A stretch of DNA of 64,000 bases from Amphimedon queenslandica (taxonomy: Eukaryota; Porifera; Demospongiae; Haplosclerida; Niphatidae), in contig NW_003546250.1 in assembly GCF_000090795.2 (NCBI RefSeq), positions 304,297 to 368,296 of the forward strand, in the 5' to 3' direction. Made by a program: the position numbers and the translations under genes. Positions 13,084 through 24,956 of the stretch are shown piece by piece; the first letter of the stretch is position 1, and each line of letters opens with the position of its first letter. The notes under the pieces are model-generated. The model worked only from the letters and a program-made list of their open reading frames with translations. It did not search any database and was not told where the DNA came from.

Positions 13084-16080
13084 ATGGAGACTAGCTTTCT
13101 TTTCCATTTATTTGAGATATTTTTATTGATTTGTAGCATTAGAACATCATCTGGGGATCAGCCTAGTCCTGATGCAAAAACTAAAAAGTAACCATTACAC
13201 TTTTTGTGACTTTATAGTAAATCAAACTGATACTTTTTAAATTTTTGTTTTATATAATTTTTTAGATGCACCAAGTTCAACTCAAAGATACTTTGGACAT
13301 CAAAGTTAAGAGAGTCCCCACTGGTTGGTACGCCACTCCTCATTGACATTGACGGTGACAGTTTAAGAGATATCATCGCTCCATCTCATTCCGGAGAGGT
13401 CTGGGCCATTCACGGGGAGAATGGACATATTGTGGACAACTGGCCATTTTATGTAGAGGGTCGCTCGTTTTTTGCAAATCCATTACCTGTACGTACATGT
13501 ATGTACATGTACATATACACATGTATAGCTCTCATATTAAATATCGCACAAAAGTTTTGCATATTATTTTATAAAAATGCATAATTAGATGTATTTTTGC
13601 CAAACATTATTTTTTTGCAACTTAAAAAAATTTGTAAAAAATCCAAATGTGATCGGAATCAGCTCAAACTTTCTACACAACATAAGAACATGTATATGTA
13701 TCAGAAAAAAAATATAAAAATGAAGAAATCTCTCGTAGTCATTTTTGGCGAAATTTGGCCAGAGACCCTGTACTATAGTACAGGGACTTTGGCCCGATTT
13801 TGGAGCAACTTTAAAAATTCGTAAAAAAATCTAAATGTGATCGGAATCAGCTCAAACTTTCTACACAACATAAGAACATGTATATGTATCAGGAAACATT
13901 ATAAGAATTGAAAATACTCTACTTTTAATTTTTATTGAATTTTACCTGTACACCAGATTTGAGATTTGATACTTGTACTTCATAAGTCTTTCATTATGAT
14001 AGTACGATATTGATACTGATGGTGTCACTGATATACTGCTAACTACAACTGATGCAGAGGTACTATTCCTCACTATCAATGGAACGCTATTTCATGGGGA
14101 AACAATCAAAGTCAGGATAATTATCATTCTTCTTGTTTTTCAGTTTCATTTTGTTCCTATTTCATATTAATTCCCTTTCTTATTTTAAAATTTTCATTTC
14201 TGTAGGTCCCTCCCTTAAGAGTCAAGAGGGATTGGTACAGTCTGGATAAAGACTACATCAAGAGAGTAGCTGAAGAAATGACTAAACAAGTGGGCCAACG
14301 CTTCCAGTATAACCCAGTAATAATTACCAGCTGTATAATATTAGCAATACAAGCATGAGCAATTATACCAAGACCCTTTATACTTTAGCTTTTATATTTT
14401 TGTGTCCTCTCATTTTTTTTACTGCATTTTTTCTTTCCTTTTTAGAATCCTGAGGGGACATCCCACGAGACAGGTCCAACTGAGGCCCCTCCCCCCTCTC
14501 CTTTCTCTCAGTTTGATGATCAGTTTGGAGCTGAAGCTGATATCCTTTACTCTCGTCACCAGCCCGGGGAAAGACCCTCTGGACTCGACCCTAAAGATGA
14601 AACCTACGTCTTTGTTGATCCACACATCCTTGCTACTCCAGTAGTAGCTGACATTGATGGAGATGGAGATGAGAATGAGCTAGTACTGCCTGTTAGTTAT
14701 TACTTTGATCGCTATCATTACGGGTTTCAAGAAAACCTCGCAAGGACTCGACTCAATAAAGATGAGCTGTCGAAATATGCTGCGTCAGGCCTAGTCATTG
14801 TTAATCTAAAAACCAAACAGATTACTAATCAAAGATTGATCAGTTTGACAGCAATATCATCTGATCAGCCATCATACTTGTTGGCACCTCCAACCGTTGT
14901 CCGATTGGGTCCAAAGGATCCACTGAGTATCATTATAGGATGCTCCTCTGGTTCCTTGCATGTGTTTCAAGGCCCTAGTCTAACGCCAGCGGCAGGGTTT
15001 CCAATAATGACTGACTCCATTACAGCTCAAGTATCAGTGGGGGATGTCGTGGGTAATGATGATCAGTATGAGCTAGTTGTGGGTGATGCTACTGGTAACG
15101 TTATATGTCTTGATAAGTACGGCAAGCAGTTGTGGGAGTATAATGTAAAGGCACCAGTAGACACAAGTGTTAGACTATTCAACTTTAATTCTGATAGTTC
15201 AATGGAGGTTATATTTGTCGACAAGTTTGGTGTCGTTTATGTATTGAATGGTACGACGGGCCAGCCAACTCTCTCGTCTCCTTTTCTCCTCAATACCCTT
15301 ATTCATTCCTCTCCTCTTCTGATGCACTTAAAGTCGGTTGATGATGATTATCATCTTGTAGCGCTCGTCCCTACAATAACTGGCCTCTATTGCATTGATC
15401 TACACACTGCTTGTGTGTCTGAGGTACAAATGGAAAGGGATTTCATGCCGTACGTTTTACAATCTGATCACATAGACCCGTTTAATCCCGGCCTTGAAGT
15501 ATTAATCAGTTCACTCTCGGGCGAATTAGCATGCATCACGGCTGATTCTTATCATCCTACGGAACGGGAGGTAAGCATTGAGACCTGGCCTGGGGAGACT
15601 ATGGGCAACGGTAACTGGTTCACCCACAAGGGTAGTCTCTTTGCTCTATCTGTGGCACGAGGACTCTCAACACGAGATGCCTCCGGAAAGAGTTTTAATT
15701 TTGGTTTTAATGTATACGATGCAAAAGCATCAGAGACCAATCCCAAGGAGTACAGCATTGAATTGAGTGTTGGTGGGAGGTATACTTTACTGAGTGATAG
15801 GGTCTTGCTTAATAAATCAATGACTCATTTCTTATATACTCCAAAGACTCCTCCTGCTCCTCTCTTTGCCGAGATGATCCTAAAAGTATGCAATACTCAC
15901 TGGCAGTGTGACACTGCTTCGTTTAGTGTCCGTTTTAATTTAATTTTTGAAGAAGTTCTTGATTGGATCTTGGCACTACCTTTTCTAGCATTTGTCGCTG
16001 GGTACTTGTGGCTACTCCGAAATGAAACTGATGTATCTTTACCCATCGCATACAATGAGAACTCAAGAAAAATAATGTAG
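13084..16080 (+). CDS. DEX1-like FG-GAP/integrin-alpha-like membrane protein
   Basis: Exons 13084-13187, 13266-13488, 14003-14110, 14206-14316 and 14446-16080 join to 726 aa. A signal peptide (METSFLFHLFEIFLLICS) leads into beta-propeller-like repeats with calcium-loop motifs LLIDIDGDSLRD, YDIDTDGVTD and VVADIDGDGDEN. Near the C-terminus is a single transmembrane helix (DWILALPFLAFVAGYLWLL) and a short tail. The order of blocks (TPLLIDIDGD, EVLFLTINGT, KVPPLRVKRDWY, YVFVDPHILATPVVADI, LPVSYYFD) follows plant DEX1 (Defective in Exine Formation 1), a membrane protein needed for the pollen wall. Function in an animal is unknown; a secretory-pathway or cell-surface calcium-binding role is inferred. 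Intron 2 carries two units of the 186-bp repeat. Confidence 0.85.
13610..13935 (+). repeat. 186-bp TACAGGG repeat, two tandem units
   Basis: One 5'-truncated and one 3'-truncated unit meet at the junction CCCTGTACTATAGTACAGGG. The core reads AGCTCAAACTTTCTACACAA then ACATAAGAACATGTATATGT. It lies in DEX1-like intron 2. Other copies in the window share this core. Confidence 0.85.
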
Positions 16081-16245
16081 CTTTTTATAATTATAATTTT
16101 AAAATCAATATTATTATTAATTTTTGTGATTATTATTATTAGGAAAATAATTATTTTTTATTGATAGTAATTATTATGATGTGGTGAAACAGGCGTTTGA
16201 AAATGTAAATAATTCAATGTACATGTATAATAAATTATGTGTGTG

Positions 16246-18618
16246 TTAGTTACATATGTTATTGTGACCAGAGAAAATTGGAGGCAGTGAAGTTGAGATT
16301 GATGAGACTCTAAGAACTGAATTGACATCGACTCTGTTCTGTGCAATCTTAGGCAGCTTGCTGCTGTTGTTTCTTTTCGTGACACTGCTTGAAGGTTTCG
16401 TAAAAGTCGGAATACCGATCAATCCATGGTGCTGCTTTCTTGTTGTGCGTCTTCCCTCAGTGCTAGCATCAAGACTTCTCCTTCCTGTTCTTCCACTAAA
16501 AGGAACAGGCCCTGTTTGAAGGAGAGGAGGGGAGCTCCCGTGAGGAGAGTCTATGCTATTTTGACTTCCAAATATGGGAGTTACATGTAGGTCAAAGTAA
16601 GCAGTGTTACTTCTACCATGATGGGCTGCACTCCTCAACTGCTGTATTGCACTGCCTTTCCGTATTGCAGTCAGCGTCCGGTGGGCATTTGGTATGTTTT
16701 CACAAGGCCTAAGAACATCAAAATCATTTTGATTAGAAGAACAAGACTATGTTCTATATATACCTGTTTTGGTCTCCATTACTCGTAGTTAGGCTATGCC
16801 CTAGAATCCCTAGCTCCATTGGTGGACTTTGTGTCCCCGAGGCTTGTCTGCTATAAATGTGTCCAGTCCTACGTGTCCCTGAAATGAGTTTAGTATGTGA
16901 ACAGCGTTTCCTTTGATGATGATGATGTACTGCTTCTTCTGTGCTATTGTAAAGGTTCTTTCCATCAACTGGACAAGTTACATGCCCCTCTTCATTTAAC
17001 CAGGTATCAATGCAACCTCTGTGAAACTATAAGAATTAAAACAATATAGATCTAATAGTACAATTATTTGTACCTGGTGCTTGCAGGGAAGTTTTCTTAT
17101 CCATTCTCCACGCTGGAACTGCCCACAGCATATTTGACAAGATGCCTCTGAAATGAGGAGAGGGTGGTCGTGATCAAGTGGTTCTGTTCTAAACTGGTTT
17201 GGTAAGTGGCGAGGAGCAGAAGGAGGTGGGATTTGTGGGAGCTGAGATGAAGCAGTCATGGCTTGAACATCGTCAGCATTGTTTGAGTCTAACGATAAAA
17301 GTAAGTCATAATCACTAGCACTCAGTTCTCTCATTTGGAGATCATTAATGAGAGACTGGGGCAGTGCCCGTGGGGAAGGATTATCATCTGTGATGTCTGT
17401 GGTACCACGTGTTGCTGTCCTCCATACTTCTCCTGGTTTCTATAAACAAATAATTCCTCTATAATCTGAACATGCTATACCTACCAGTTGAAAGTGAAAG
17501 TTATGCACAGAATGATGATTAGAAGTAAAACAGCTATTGCAGAGGTAGTAGCTTCTGCAAGACATGCACCTAAAGGCATAATAGTATTTATAATACATTA
17601 CAAAGCATATTTTGTGTCTTACTTGTAGCATTTCCCTGGTATTGGGCAAATACCACATTGGCTGCATGTAATTCCATAATGCAAAGGTTCTTTGGCTGAC
17701 CAGTTTCCTTTGGTATAGAGCTCTTTCCGTAACTCCTACACTTGCAGATCATAATGAATGTCAAAATGACTTGTCACATTATTACTTCAAATGTGCTAAA
17801 TTTTTCCCTGCAGAGAGGGCAAATAATTGCCCTCTCGCCTTGAGATTTTTGATGCTCTGCCCACAACTTGACACATTTTAAGTGCACGCTCTTTCCACAT
17901 CCATACCTGATGCAAATAAATTGCACATAAGATGCGACATTGTGCCACTATAATGAATTAACCTACTTGCAATAGCTAAGTTTCTGTGGTCTTCCCAGCA
18001 AGTCATTCTGACATATTGGGCAGACATCCCCAAGGGATATTGGCCGTCTGTCACATGATCCTGATTCTGAGACCCTGTCGTGCGTCTTTGGATCTTGAAA
18101 AGTCAAATACCCATTGAGAATTTCCTGTATCTCTCGTTCGACAAGTCCGAGTTGAAATATTACTGCAATTGTTATAGAACGTACATTTGCACTGTCCTGC
18201 TTACCTGAATGATTTTTGGGTATTCGAAATTTCTTCAGTAACAACCTGCATGAAAGTATTAAGGTACTTTATGACTTGCTGCTGGTCAATATTTACCATA
18301 ATATATGAATGCAAAGCTCTTTTTCTTTTCTATACACAGAGCATGTGCAGGTATGCAAACTTCCCAGGAAGACCTATAATAATTTATCATCACATTTTGT
18401 AATTTAAAAATGCAGTAATGGCTGTGATTACCATTAATAAATTGATGATGTACCTTGTATTTACTTTCTCCTTGTTTTAGGACAAACCCTGTGGGTCCTG
18501 CTTGATGCACTATATAGACTGTAGCGCTAAGAGCCTCCTCTATCCTCTGGCTCACTATGTAGCTGCACATTCTCCTCAAAGAAACACCGCGAGACATCAT
18601 GCACCCTCGATCGAGCAT
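16246..18618 (-). CDS. ZSWIM2: ZSWIM2 E3 ubiquitin ligase (SWIM, RING, ZZ, RING)
   Basis: Ten exons (18454-18618, 18297-18373, 18205-18245, 17967-18162, 17786-17906, 17623-17735, 17485-17569, 17074-17439, 16764-17026, 16246-16708) are in phase and give 629 aa; human ZSWIM2 has 633. The order of domains is the family's: SWIM zinc finger (HTCTC then ELCIHILWLLLKKF), first RING (VCPICQNDLL, YGCGKSVHLKC, ICPLCREKF), ZZ finger (CSQCGICPIPGKCYKCMSC, YYLCNSCF, HHSVHNFHF) and a second RING-H2 (SCQICCGQF, LPCKHQFHRGCIDTWL, CPVDGK). ZSWIM2 ubiquitinates itself and partners in death-receptor apoptosis and is testis-biased in mammals. The last exon is Ser-rich and disordered. The start could be at 18618 or at the MMSRG codons at 18600/18597. 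It is head-to-head with an IP6K gene. Confidence 0.94.
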
Positions 18619-18773
18619 CCAATATCGTGTAACTATGGTAACTATGAATAAAATAGAAAGATCACGTGACCAAGTGTATTCTATGAATAATAAATTAATT
18701 CAATTACAAGCTTAGAATCATCATTATAAGCCCAAAGGGTGATTTAGGGTGTTGTGAGCCACCAAACAAGAGA
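18619..18773. promoter_or_regulatory. Bidirectional promoter, ZSWIM2 / IP6K-A
   Basis: A 155-bp spacer with an ATCACGTGACC E-box (CACGTG at 18663-18668) about 45 bp from the ZSWIM2 start. Confidence 0.5.
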
Positions 18774-20363
18774 ATGGTTGACAGCCAAGAGGACAGTATC
18801 CAGCTCCGTCCATTCAATCACCAAGTTGGTGGCCATTTCTTGGTACTCGAGATGAGCAAGGACCGGCTTTGCAAGCCACTAGTGAGTAGAGAGAAGCTCT
18901 TTTACGACACCATACCTAGCGACCTTAAGGAATTTGCACCAGGGTTTTATGGTGAGTTAAGCCAAGGATCTAAACGAGATGATTGGAGCTCTGGTGTTTC
19001 CCTCTTCTGTAGGTGTCATTTTAGTAAGAATAGATAAAGATGTAAAAGGAAATGTCAGCTATAGTGGAAGTTTCAAGGAAATTGAGGCAGAAGATCCCTC
19101 GCATGTAACTTGTACTGTCTCTGAGACTAGCATTGGTGGTCAAGATGAGACTGATTCGAGGAGTCAGGAGGAAGAAGAGCTTCAGAGACTAAGTCATCTC
19201 AAATGCTCACTGAGAGATGATGACCTGAAGGCTAAGAGAATTGAGTTTCCATTTTCAAATGGTTAGGAAAGGATTATGAAAAACCACTATGATAACAGGC
19301 TCTAGTCAATGATAAGAGTTTTAGACAAAATATATACTAGTTTGTATTTTTAGCTTAATAAGGACTATAAAAACACTGTCGCTATTACTTATTTATTTTT
19401 CTATAGGTGATAGCTTTCATAATCCTTGGACTCAGAGACGACTTAACGTCTTCTCAAAATCAGTGGCAGACAAGGAGCTGCATGGTAACGATGAATATAT
19501 AATGCAACTGAAACCAACCCTTGTTGTTCATATCACATCATAGAATACATTGTTTTGGAGAATCTCGTTGGCAAGTTTGACTGTCCGTGCATTCTTGATC
19601 TAAAAATAGGCACTCGGTCGTACACGGACGTCATGAGCCCAAGGAAGCAGCAGGAGCACCTGGAGAGGGCAGCGTCAACGACAACTGGCACGCTGGGTAT
19701 TCGTTTCTGTGGTATGCAGGTAAGTATACACAATAGGCCGAGCTAATGAGATTAATTACATGGAAATGTGATGTAGTGGTAGTGATTGGATATCCTTTCT
19801 AGATGGTTTCCTTATGCCTTTTCTGTGGCTTGTGTATTTTCAATGTTTACAAACTATGCCATAAATGAGAGTTATTATTATTGTTGTGGCTACAATTTTA
19901 AATTCTTCCCTTTCTCCCATATTTATAGCTTTACAACCCACTGGAAAAGAATTACCAGCTATACGACAAGTATTACGGTCACTCACTGGATGTGGAGTCT
20001 CTTAACGACGTCATAAAGAGATTTGTGTTCGACGGGAAAGAGTATCAGTTTGATGTAGTCCAAGTCCTTGTAACGAGACTTAAAAAACTACTCGGAATCA
20101 TCAGTCGACTCAATTCATATCGATTCTTTTCAAGTTCCCTGCTTCTTGTTTATGAGGGGAACAAGGAAGCCAGGAAAGCAATGAGAGAGGAAGGAGACTG
20201 TCATGAAATTAAAAGTTTTGTTGACATACGAATGATTGATTTTGCTAACTTGACTCACAGCGGTTTTTCCTCTGATCCTGTTCAATATGACGGTCCTGAT
20301 GAAGGTTATATGTATGGCCTAACTAGCTTAGTCAGCATGTTCGAATCATTAAATAATAACTAA
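18774..20363 (+). CDS. IP6K: Inositol hexakisphosphate kinase, copy A
   Basis: Exons 18774-18951, 19013-19261, 19407-19484, 19544-19719 and 19929-20363 give 371 aa. IP6Ks phosphorylate InsP6 to the pyrophosphate InsP7. Family marks in order are FNHQVGGHFLVLEM, CKPLVSREKLFYDTIP, HNPWTQRRLNVFSKS, the inositol-binding PCILDLKIGTR (PxxxDxKxG), LGIRFCGMQLY, YRFFSSSLLLVYEG (SSLL motif) and the metal-binding IDFANLTHSG. The region between the N-lobe and PxxxDxKxG is acidic and poorly conserved, as in other IP6Ks. It has the same five-exon structure, with mostly equal intron phases, as the next gene, showing tandem duplication. Start: the first ATG after the shared promoter, MVDSQEDS. Confidence 0.93.
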
Positions 20364-20553
20364 AAAAAATTTCTATCCCCATAATGATTTATTATTTTTT
20401 GATAGTCAATGTTATTAATATTTTTTGTGATTTACTATTAAAATTATTTTATCAACAAGTCATCAAAGGGAGTGGCTCATTTTGCAAGAGGGAGGGGCTG
20501 GCTCTCCACCTTGACACGCCCTTCTCATTTCTTGTGGTGTAGCAACAAGCACA
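20364..20553. promoter_or_regulatory. IP6K-A / IP6K-B intergenic promoter
   Basis: 190 bp separate the copy A stop from the copy B start. The distal half is AT-rich 3' flank; the proximal half has GGGAGTGGCTC, GGGAGGGGCTGG and GACACGCCC boxes. Confidence 0.45.
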
Positions 20554-22215
20554 ATGGCTAGAGCTTGTAGCTCTGGTCCTGCTATAATTCCAGGAGTCTC
20601 TCTCCCTCACAAACTAGAGCGTTTCGACTATCAGGTAGGAGGCCACTTTGTATTGATGAAGCTAGGAGCATCAAGCGCCATTTGTAAACCAAGTGGGAAG
20701 CGGGAGACTTACTTTTATCAAAGTATCCCAGAGGTACTGAGAGAATTCGTTCCAGCTTTTCACGGTGAGATATAGATTGGAGTTGAAATTAGAGTATTTT
20801 ATTTGTCTTCCTACAGGAGTAGTATCAGTTAGCATACAGAATGATGACACAGAGCAGCAAGTCCAGTACGTTGCTACAAGGTATTACGAATCAAGTGATT
20901 ATCGAGTCAGTTTGGAGTCCCTGGGCTACTTTGAGGATGAGAGAGAAGTGTTCCGTTGCTTTAACAAGCCACTCGGGGACATGATGACTGTCGTTAGGGA
21001 CCACCCAGTTGCATTTTCCCTCGGTAAAGAAACACTTTTTGTGTTGTTTACCACGTCCCCATTGCTTCACATGATTAGGTAATGAAGAGCATTTCCACAA
21101 TCCTTTATCATCAGTTCGGCTCCAGACATTAAGTAACATATTAAAGAAACAGGATAAATTCAAGCAATATGGTAACGATGAAGCACTACTCTCTATTTAT
21201 AGCCCATTTACACAATGTGAAGCTTCAGCTTTGAATTATTTTAAAATGACACCTTGTTAAAATTGTGTATCAAAAACTAATTATTGATTAAGTAATTTGA
21301 TATCATTGTGTTAGGATGTAGTGTTGCTGTATGTCACATACATTGTATTGATTTCCAAACAAACTAAGTATTGTTTCACTTTCCATGCAAAGTCACTTCT
21401 CCTTCTTTCCTTTAGATTACATTGTACTTGAGGACCTAACGGAGGCCTTTAGTTGTCCATGCATAATCGATCTTAAACTTGGCATTCGTTGCCACGGGGA
21501 TTTGGGAAATCCTGAAAAACATTTGAGAAGATCCAAAGAGACCACATCCTTATCTCTTGGCGTTCGGTTCATAGGAATGCTGGTAAGTGGGTATTATCAG
21601 TTAAATAGAGACTACTCTTGCAAAACTACTCCAATAGCTTCAGTAGCTGTACTAAAATAGCAATCTTTATCACCATCAAAGCTGCTAAGTGAAGTTACTT
21701 TATCACTATTTCATTTGTAGGTGTACAGCAACTCAGACAACACCTACAAGTTCTATGACAAATATGTCGGCCAAAAGCATCTCACGGAAGAAACCTTCTT
21801 CAATTACTTGAAACTTTTCTTCTTTGATGGAAAAGAATATCATTTTGAGGTGATTGAGGAGCTAGTAAAAAGACTTCAAAAACTGAGGGACACCATCAGT
21901 CAACTGGAGACATATCGATTCTTCTCCACTTCACTTTTGCTGATGTACGAAGGGAAGAGAAAGGCAGGAAGAAGAACAGATATGAGTAATGGAAGCATCT
22001 CAACAGAGACTTCTAACCCAGCTCCTCCTGAAACCAATCCCCCGTTAGTTCAAGCAAAACTGATTGATTTTGAAAACTTGACCCAAGGATCATATACTAA
22101 CGACCCAATAAAGTACACAGGCCCTGACTCGGGGGCAATTAAAGGTCTAACGACAGTGATAGTATTCCTTCAGTCAATTTTATTAACACAAGAAACATGT
22201 ACAAGCATTTCATAA
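20554..22215 (+). CDS. IP6K: Inositol hexakisphosphate kinase, copy B
   Basis: Exons 20554-20764, 20817-21023, 21079-21171, 21416-21582 and 21721-22215 give 390 aa. It keeps the catalytic motifs: FDYQVGGHFVLMKL, CKPSGKRETYFYQSIP, PCIIDLKLGIR, LGVRFIGML, YRFFSTSLLLMYEG and LIDFENLTQGS. Compared with copy A the PxxxDxKxG lysine and the IDF aspartate are intact, but GTR has become GIR and CGMQ has become IGML, and an extra Ser/Pro-rich insert (about 30 residues, NGSISTETSNPAPPETNPP) lies before IDF. The two copies are well diverged, so the duplication is not recent. Both may be active, with different substrate preference or expression (inference). The 3' end converges on SNF8 with a 126-bp gap. 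Confidence 0.92.
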
Positions 22216-22271
22216 AATGAGACACAGTAGAATCTACACTATGTATGATATATAATATATTTTTGCATTTT

Positions 22272-22277
22272 TTATTA

Positions 22278-22311
<34 letters not shown>

Positions 22312-22325
22312 GTTATTATTATTAT
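22272..22325. repeat. (TTA)n microsatellite
   Basis: Nearly pure TTA run between the convergent IP6K-B and SNF8 3' ends. Confidence 0.9.
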
Positions 22326-22341
22326 CATGGAAGACTTCTGT

Positions 22342-24205
22342 TCATCCTCTCGTTTCAAAAAGTCCTGGGAACCAATAGAGTCTCTCTCCGTCGCTCGCCT
22401 GGTCGTCTATCCAAGCCATTCCTTCCCTAACGAGGTGGTCCTAGTGGGTGTGGTTATAAGTTACCATGACAACAAGATCTACTTACAAGGACACTTTGTG
22501 CTCTAACTTCCGACCATTTCAATTCATTTATGAGAACAGATTTACTGATGAATGCAGTCGACTGATAAAATATAAATGAATAGAATTAAAACTATTAATA
22601 ACCTACCTCGGCTTTTTGCAGTACAGCTGTATGATCCATGTTCAGTTCCCCAGGTACTGACTGGACTAGACGACGCCCACCAACCGGTATTACAGTGAAC
22701 CCTCCACCAAGGACCCTTAGTTTCTTAATGGCACGAGCCAAATCCTCTCTGAAGGAAATGAAAGATGTGATGAAAATAATGTTTAGTTTATTTAAAGTGT
22801 TTGATTAAAATAATGTTTTTGATTTCTCTTTGCAGTCTCCTTCAATAACAATAACAAAACTTTTGTCTGAATGATATCTAGTAACACTATTTGTGTAAAC
22901 TTTCTCTTTGACACATTCGATCATGTGCAAGACTTTGTTTTAATAGTGAGCTTCTTGCATAAAACAATATCCTGTACTATAGCCCATGGTTTTTTCCAAA
23001 AAATGGCTCCGAAATCACCCCCAATTTTTATTACATTTTCTAATACATATTGATGTACTTATGCTGTGTAGAAAGTTTGAGCTGATTCTGACTTAAATTT
23101 TTCGAGTTATGGCCATTTTAAAAAATGAGCAAATTTCTGAAAATTTCCCTGTACTATAGCCCATGGTTTTTTCCAAAAAATGGCTCCGAAATCACCCCCA
23201 ATTTTTATTACATTTTCTAATACATATTGATGTACTTATGCTGTGTAGAAAGTTTGAGCTGATTCCGACTTAAATTTTTTGAAATATGAAAACTTTAAAA
23301 AAATGAAAAGGACCGTGTACATTCATGAGACATTCACAAAACTTGAAAACTTACTCGCTGACATCTTGTCTTGTCTTGCTTCCTGATTTTGTGACATGTT
23401 TCTTCAGCTCCTCAAATGTCATTAATCCTAAAGTATTAATAACCATTAATAACTATTAATAACTAGACACACCTCCATTCCTTTCTCTTGTTGCTAGGCA
23501 TATCTCAATTATCTGGACACCTAACTAATTAATTAAAAATATTATTAAAAATATTATTAATCTTTAAACACAGAGACAATGTACCTCATAATAGAAATCT
23601 CCAACTCCTAAAGTCTGAGCCCAAAATCCTTTGCTAGCTACAAAAGAAAAGTGACAATAATGACCATAATCATAGGGGCGGGGCATTTTAGTGACTCCTA
23701 AATTTCCAAGATTTCAATCAGAAAATAGTTTGTAACGGCAGTGAAATTTATAATTATTTTTTGTAATTTCAATTTTCCTTTAAACAAACAAGAAATCCAT
23801 GATAATTTCCACCACACATGTTTTGTCATGTGATAATCATGTGATTGTACTCTAAGCTCACATGCTAGTGGGTCTACTCCAATACGGGCACACATCTGTT
23901 GAAAGTGGTTCCTAAACTCTGGGTTCTTGCGAATCTCATTCTTGTGCTTTGACGCAAACTCCTCCAAATGCTTTTTAAATGTTTCCAGCTGCCCAGCTAT
24001 CTGTAATGAGAGAAGATATGCCATGAGAAGGTCTGTGGCTTGGTTAATTCATACGTGTGACAATTGTAGATCTGCTATTTCCGTTCCTTTGGCTGCAAAC
24101 TTTGCCTATCATGAGAAATAAGACCAATTCTTAAAGCCAATGTCTTCTTACCTTGTCTATTCTGCTTTTATCTATCGCTCCAATTCCTCTTCTCCTGGAA
24201 GCCAT
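22342..24205 (-). CDS. SNF8: ESCRT-II subunit SNF8/VPS22
   Basis: Nine exons (24152-24205, 24055-24105, 23862-24000, 23585-23637, 23473-23524, 23355-23427, 22607-22748, 22487-22561, 22342-22440) join in frame to 245 aa; human SNF8 has 258. The helical N-terminus starts MASRRRGIGAID. Recognisable blocks are QLETFKKHLEEFASKHK, EIRKNPEFRNHFQQMCARIG, GVGDFYYELGVQIIEIC, NGGLMTFEELKK, the winged-helix part DLARAIKKLRVLGGGFTVIP with LVQSVPGELNMDHT, and EGMAWIDDQ...RLYWFPGLF at the end. SNF8 is the EAP30 subunit of ESCRT-II and sorts ubiquitinated cargo into multivesicular bodies. The large intron at 22749-23354 carries two units of a divergent TACAGGG-type repeat. Head-to-head with the myosin gene, 228 bp apart. 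Confidence 0.96.
22968..23320. repeat. Divergent TACAGGG-family repeat, two tandem units of about 178 bp
   Basis: Two nearly identical tandem units begin CCTGTACTATAGCCCATGG (about 22971 and 23149) and contain the reverse-strand core GTGTAGAAAGTTTGAGCTGA seen in other copies. The near identity points to local duplication. Located in an SNF8 intron. Confidence 0.75.
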
Positions 24206-24433
24206 CTTGAAAAGGGCGTGACAACAACCACTTGACCACACCTCTTTTAATAATTAAAAAGGCGTGGTTCTACTAATTAAATCAATTATTCACGAGCATT
24301 GGTAATTATTAATTAGGTGCTGGACGCTGGGACGTCCTTTTTGGGTTTAGTATTTTGTCTCTTCTCTTTTCCTTCTTGTCTCAAGCAACTCTAAAAGGAA
24401 TCATTAGCTCTGTGATAACCGCCTCGCCTAGCC
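24206..24433. promoter_or_regulatory. Bidirectional promoter, SNF8 / myosin
   Basis: A 228-bp spacer with AAGGGCGTGAC, GACCACACCTC and AAGGCGTGGTT boxes close to the SNF8 side. Confidence 0.45.
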
Positions 24434-24922
24434 ATGTCTACAACAGCGTGGCAGATCGTGAGTTTAATCTGAGACACTATCCTTATCATTTTATACCATC
24501 ATAAATTCACCTCCTCTGTTTTGTCATTTTGCCCTATCTCACATAACAGTGCCGTCCCTAGCCATTTTTAAAAACACAAAGCGTACCTCCATCATTTTTG
24601 TGCACTGAAATGCTCACCAGAAAAATAATGATTGTAATTATACTTTAAAATAATAATAATAACATTCACTCACCTATTGTAAAGTACTATGTATATAATA
24701 AGTATTATCATTTAAGAGCTTGTCAGTTTACATTCTAAGAACATAATGAGTACTGTTTGTAACAGCTGCAGTGAGAGGAGAGAATCATTTAGTGCTAATC
24801 ACTTGCTATGTCAAGTACAAATATAACACATAGCTAGCTGCCTTCAACTCAGTACTATAGTATCTCATCTGGTCATTTCATATTCAGTTTTATTATCACT
24901 CTTCTATAACAATAATTACACA

Positions 24923-24956
<34 letters not shown>

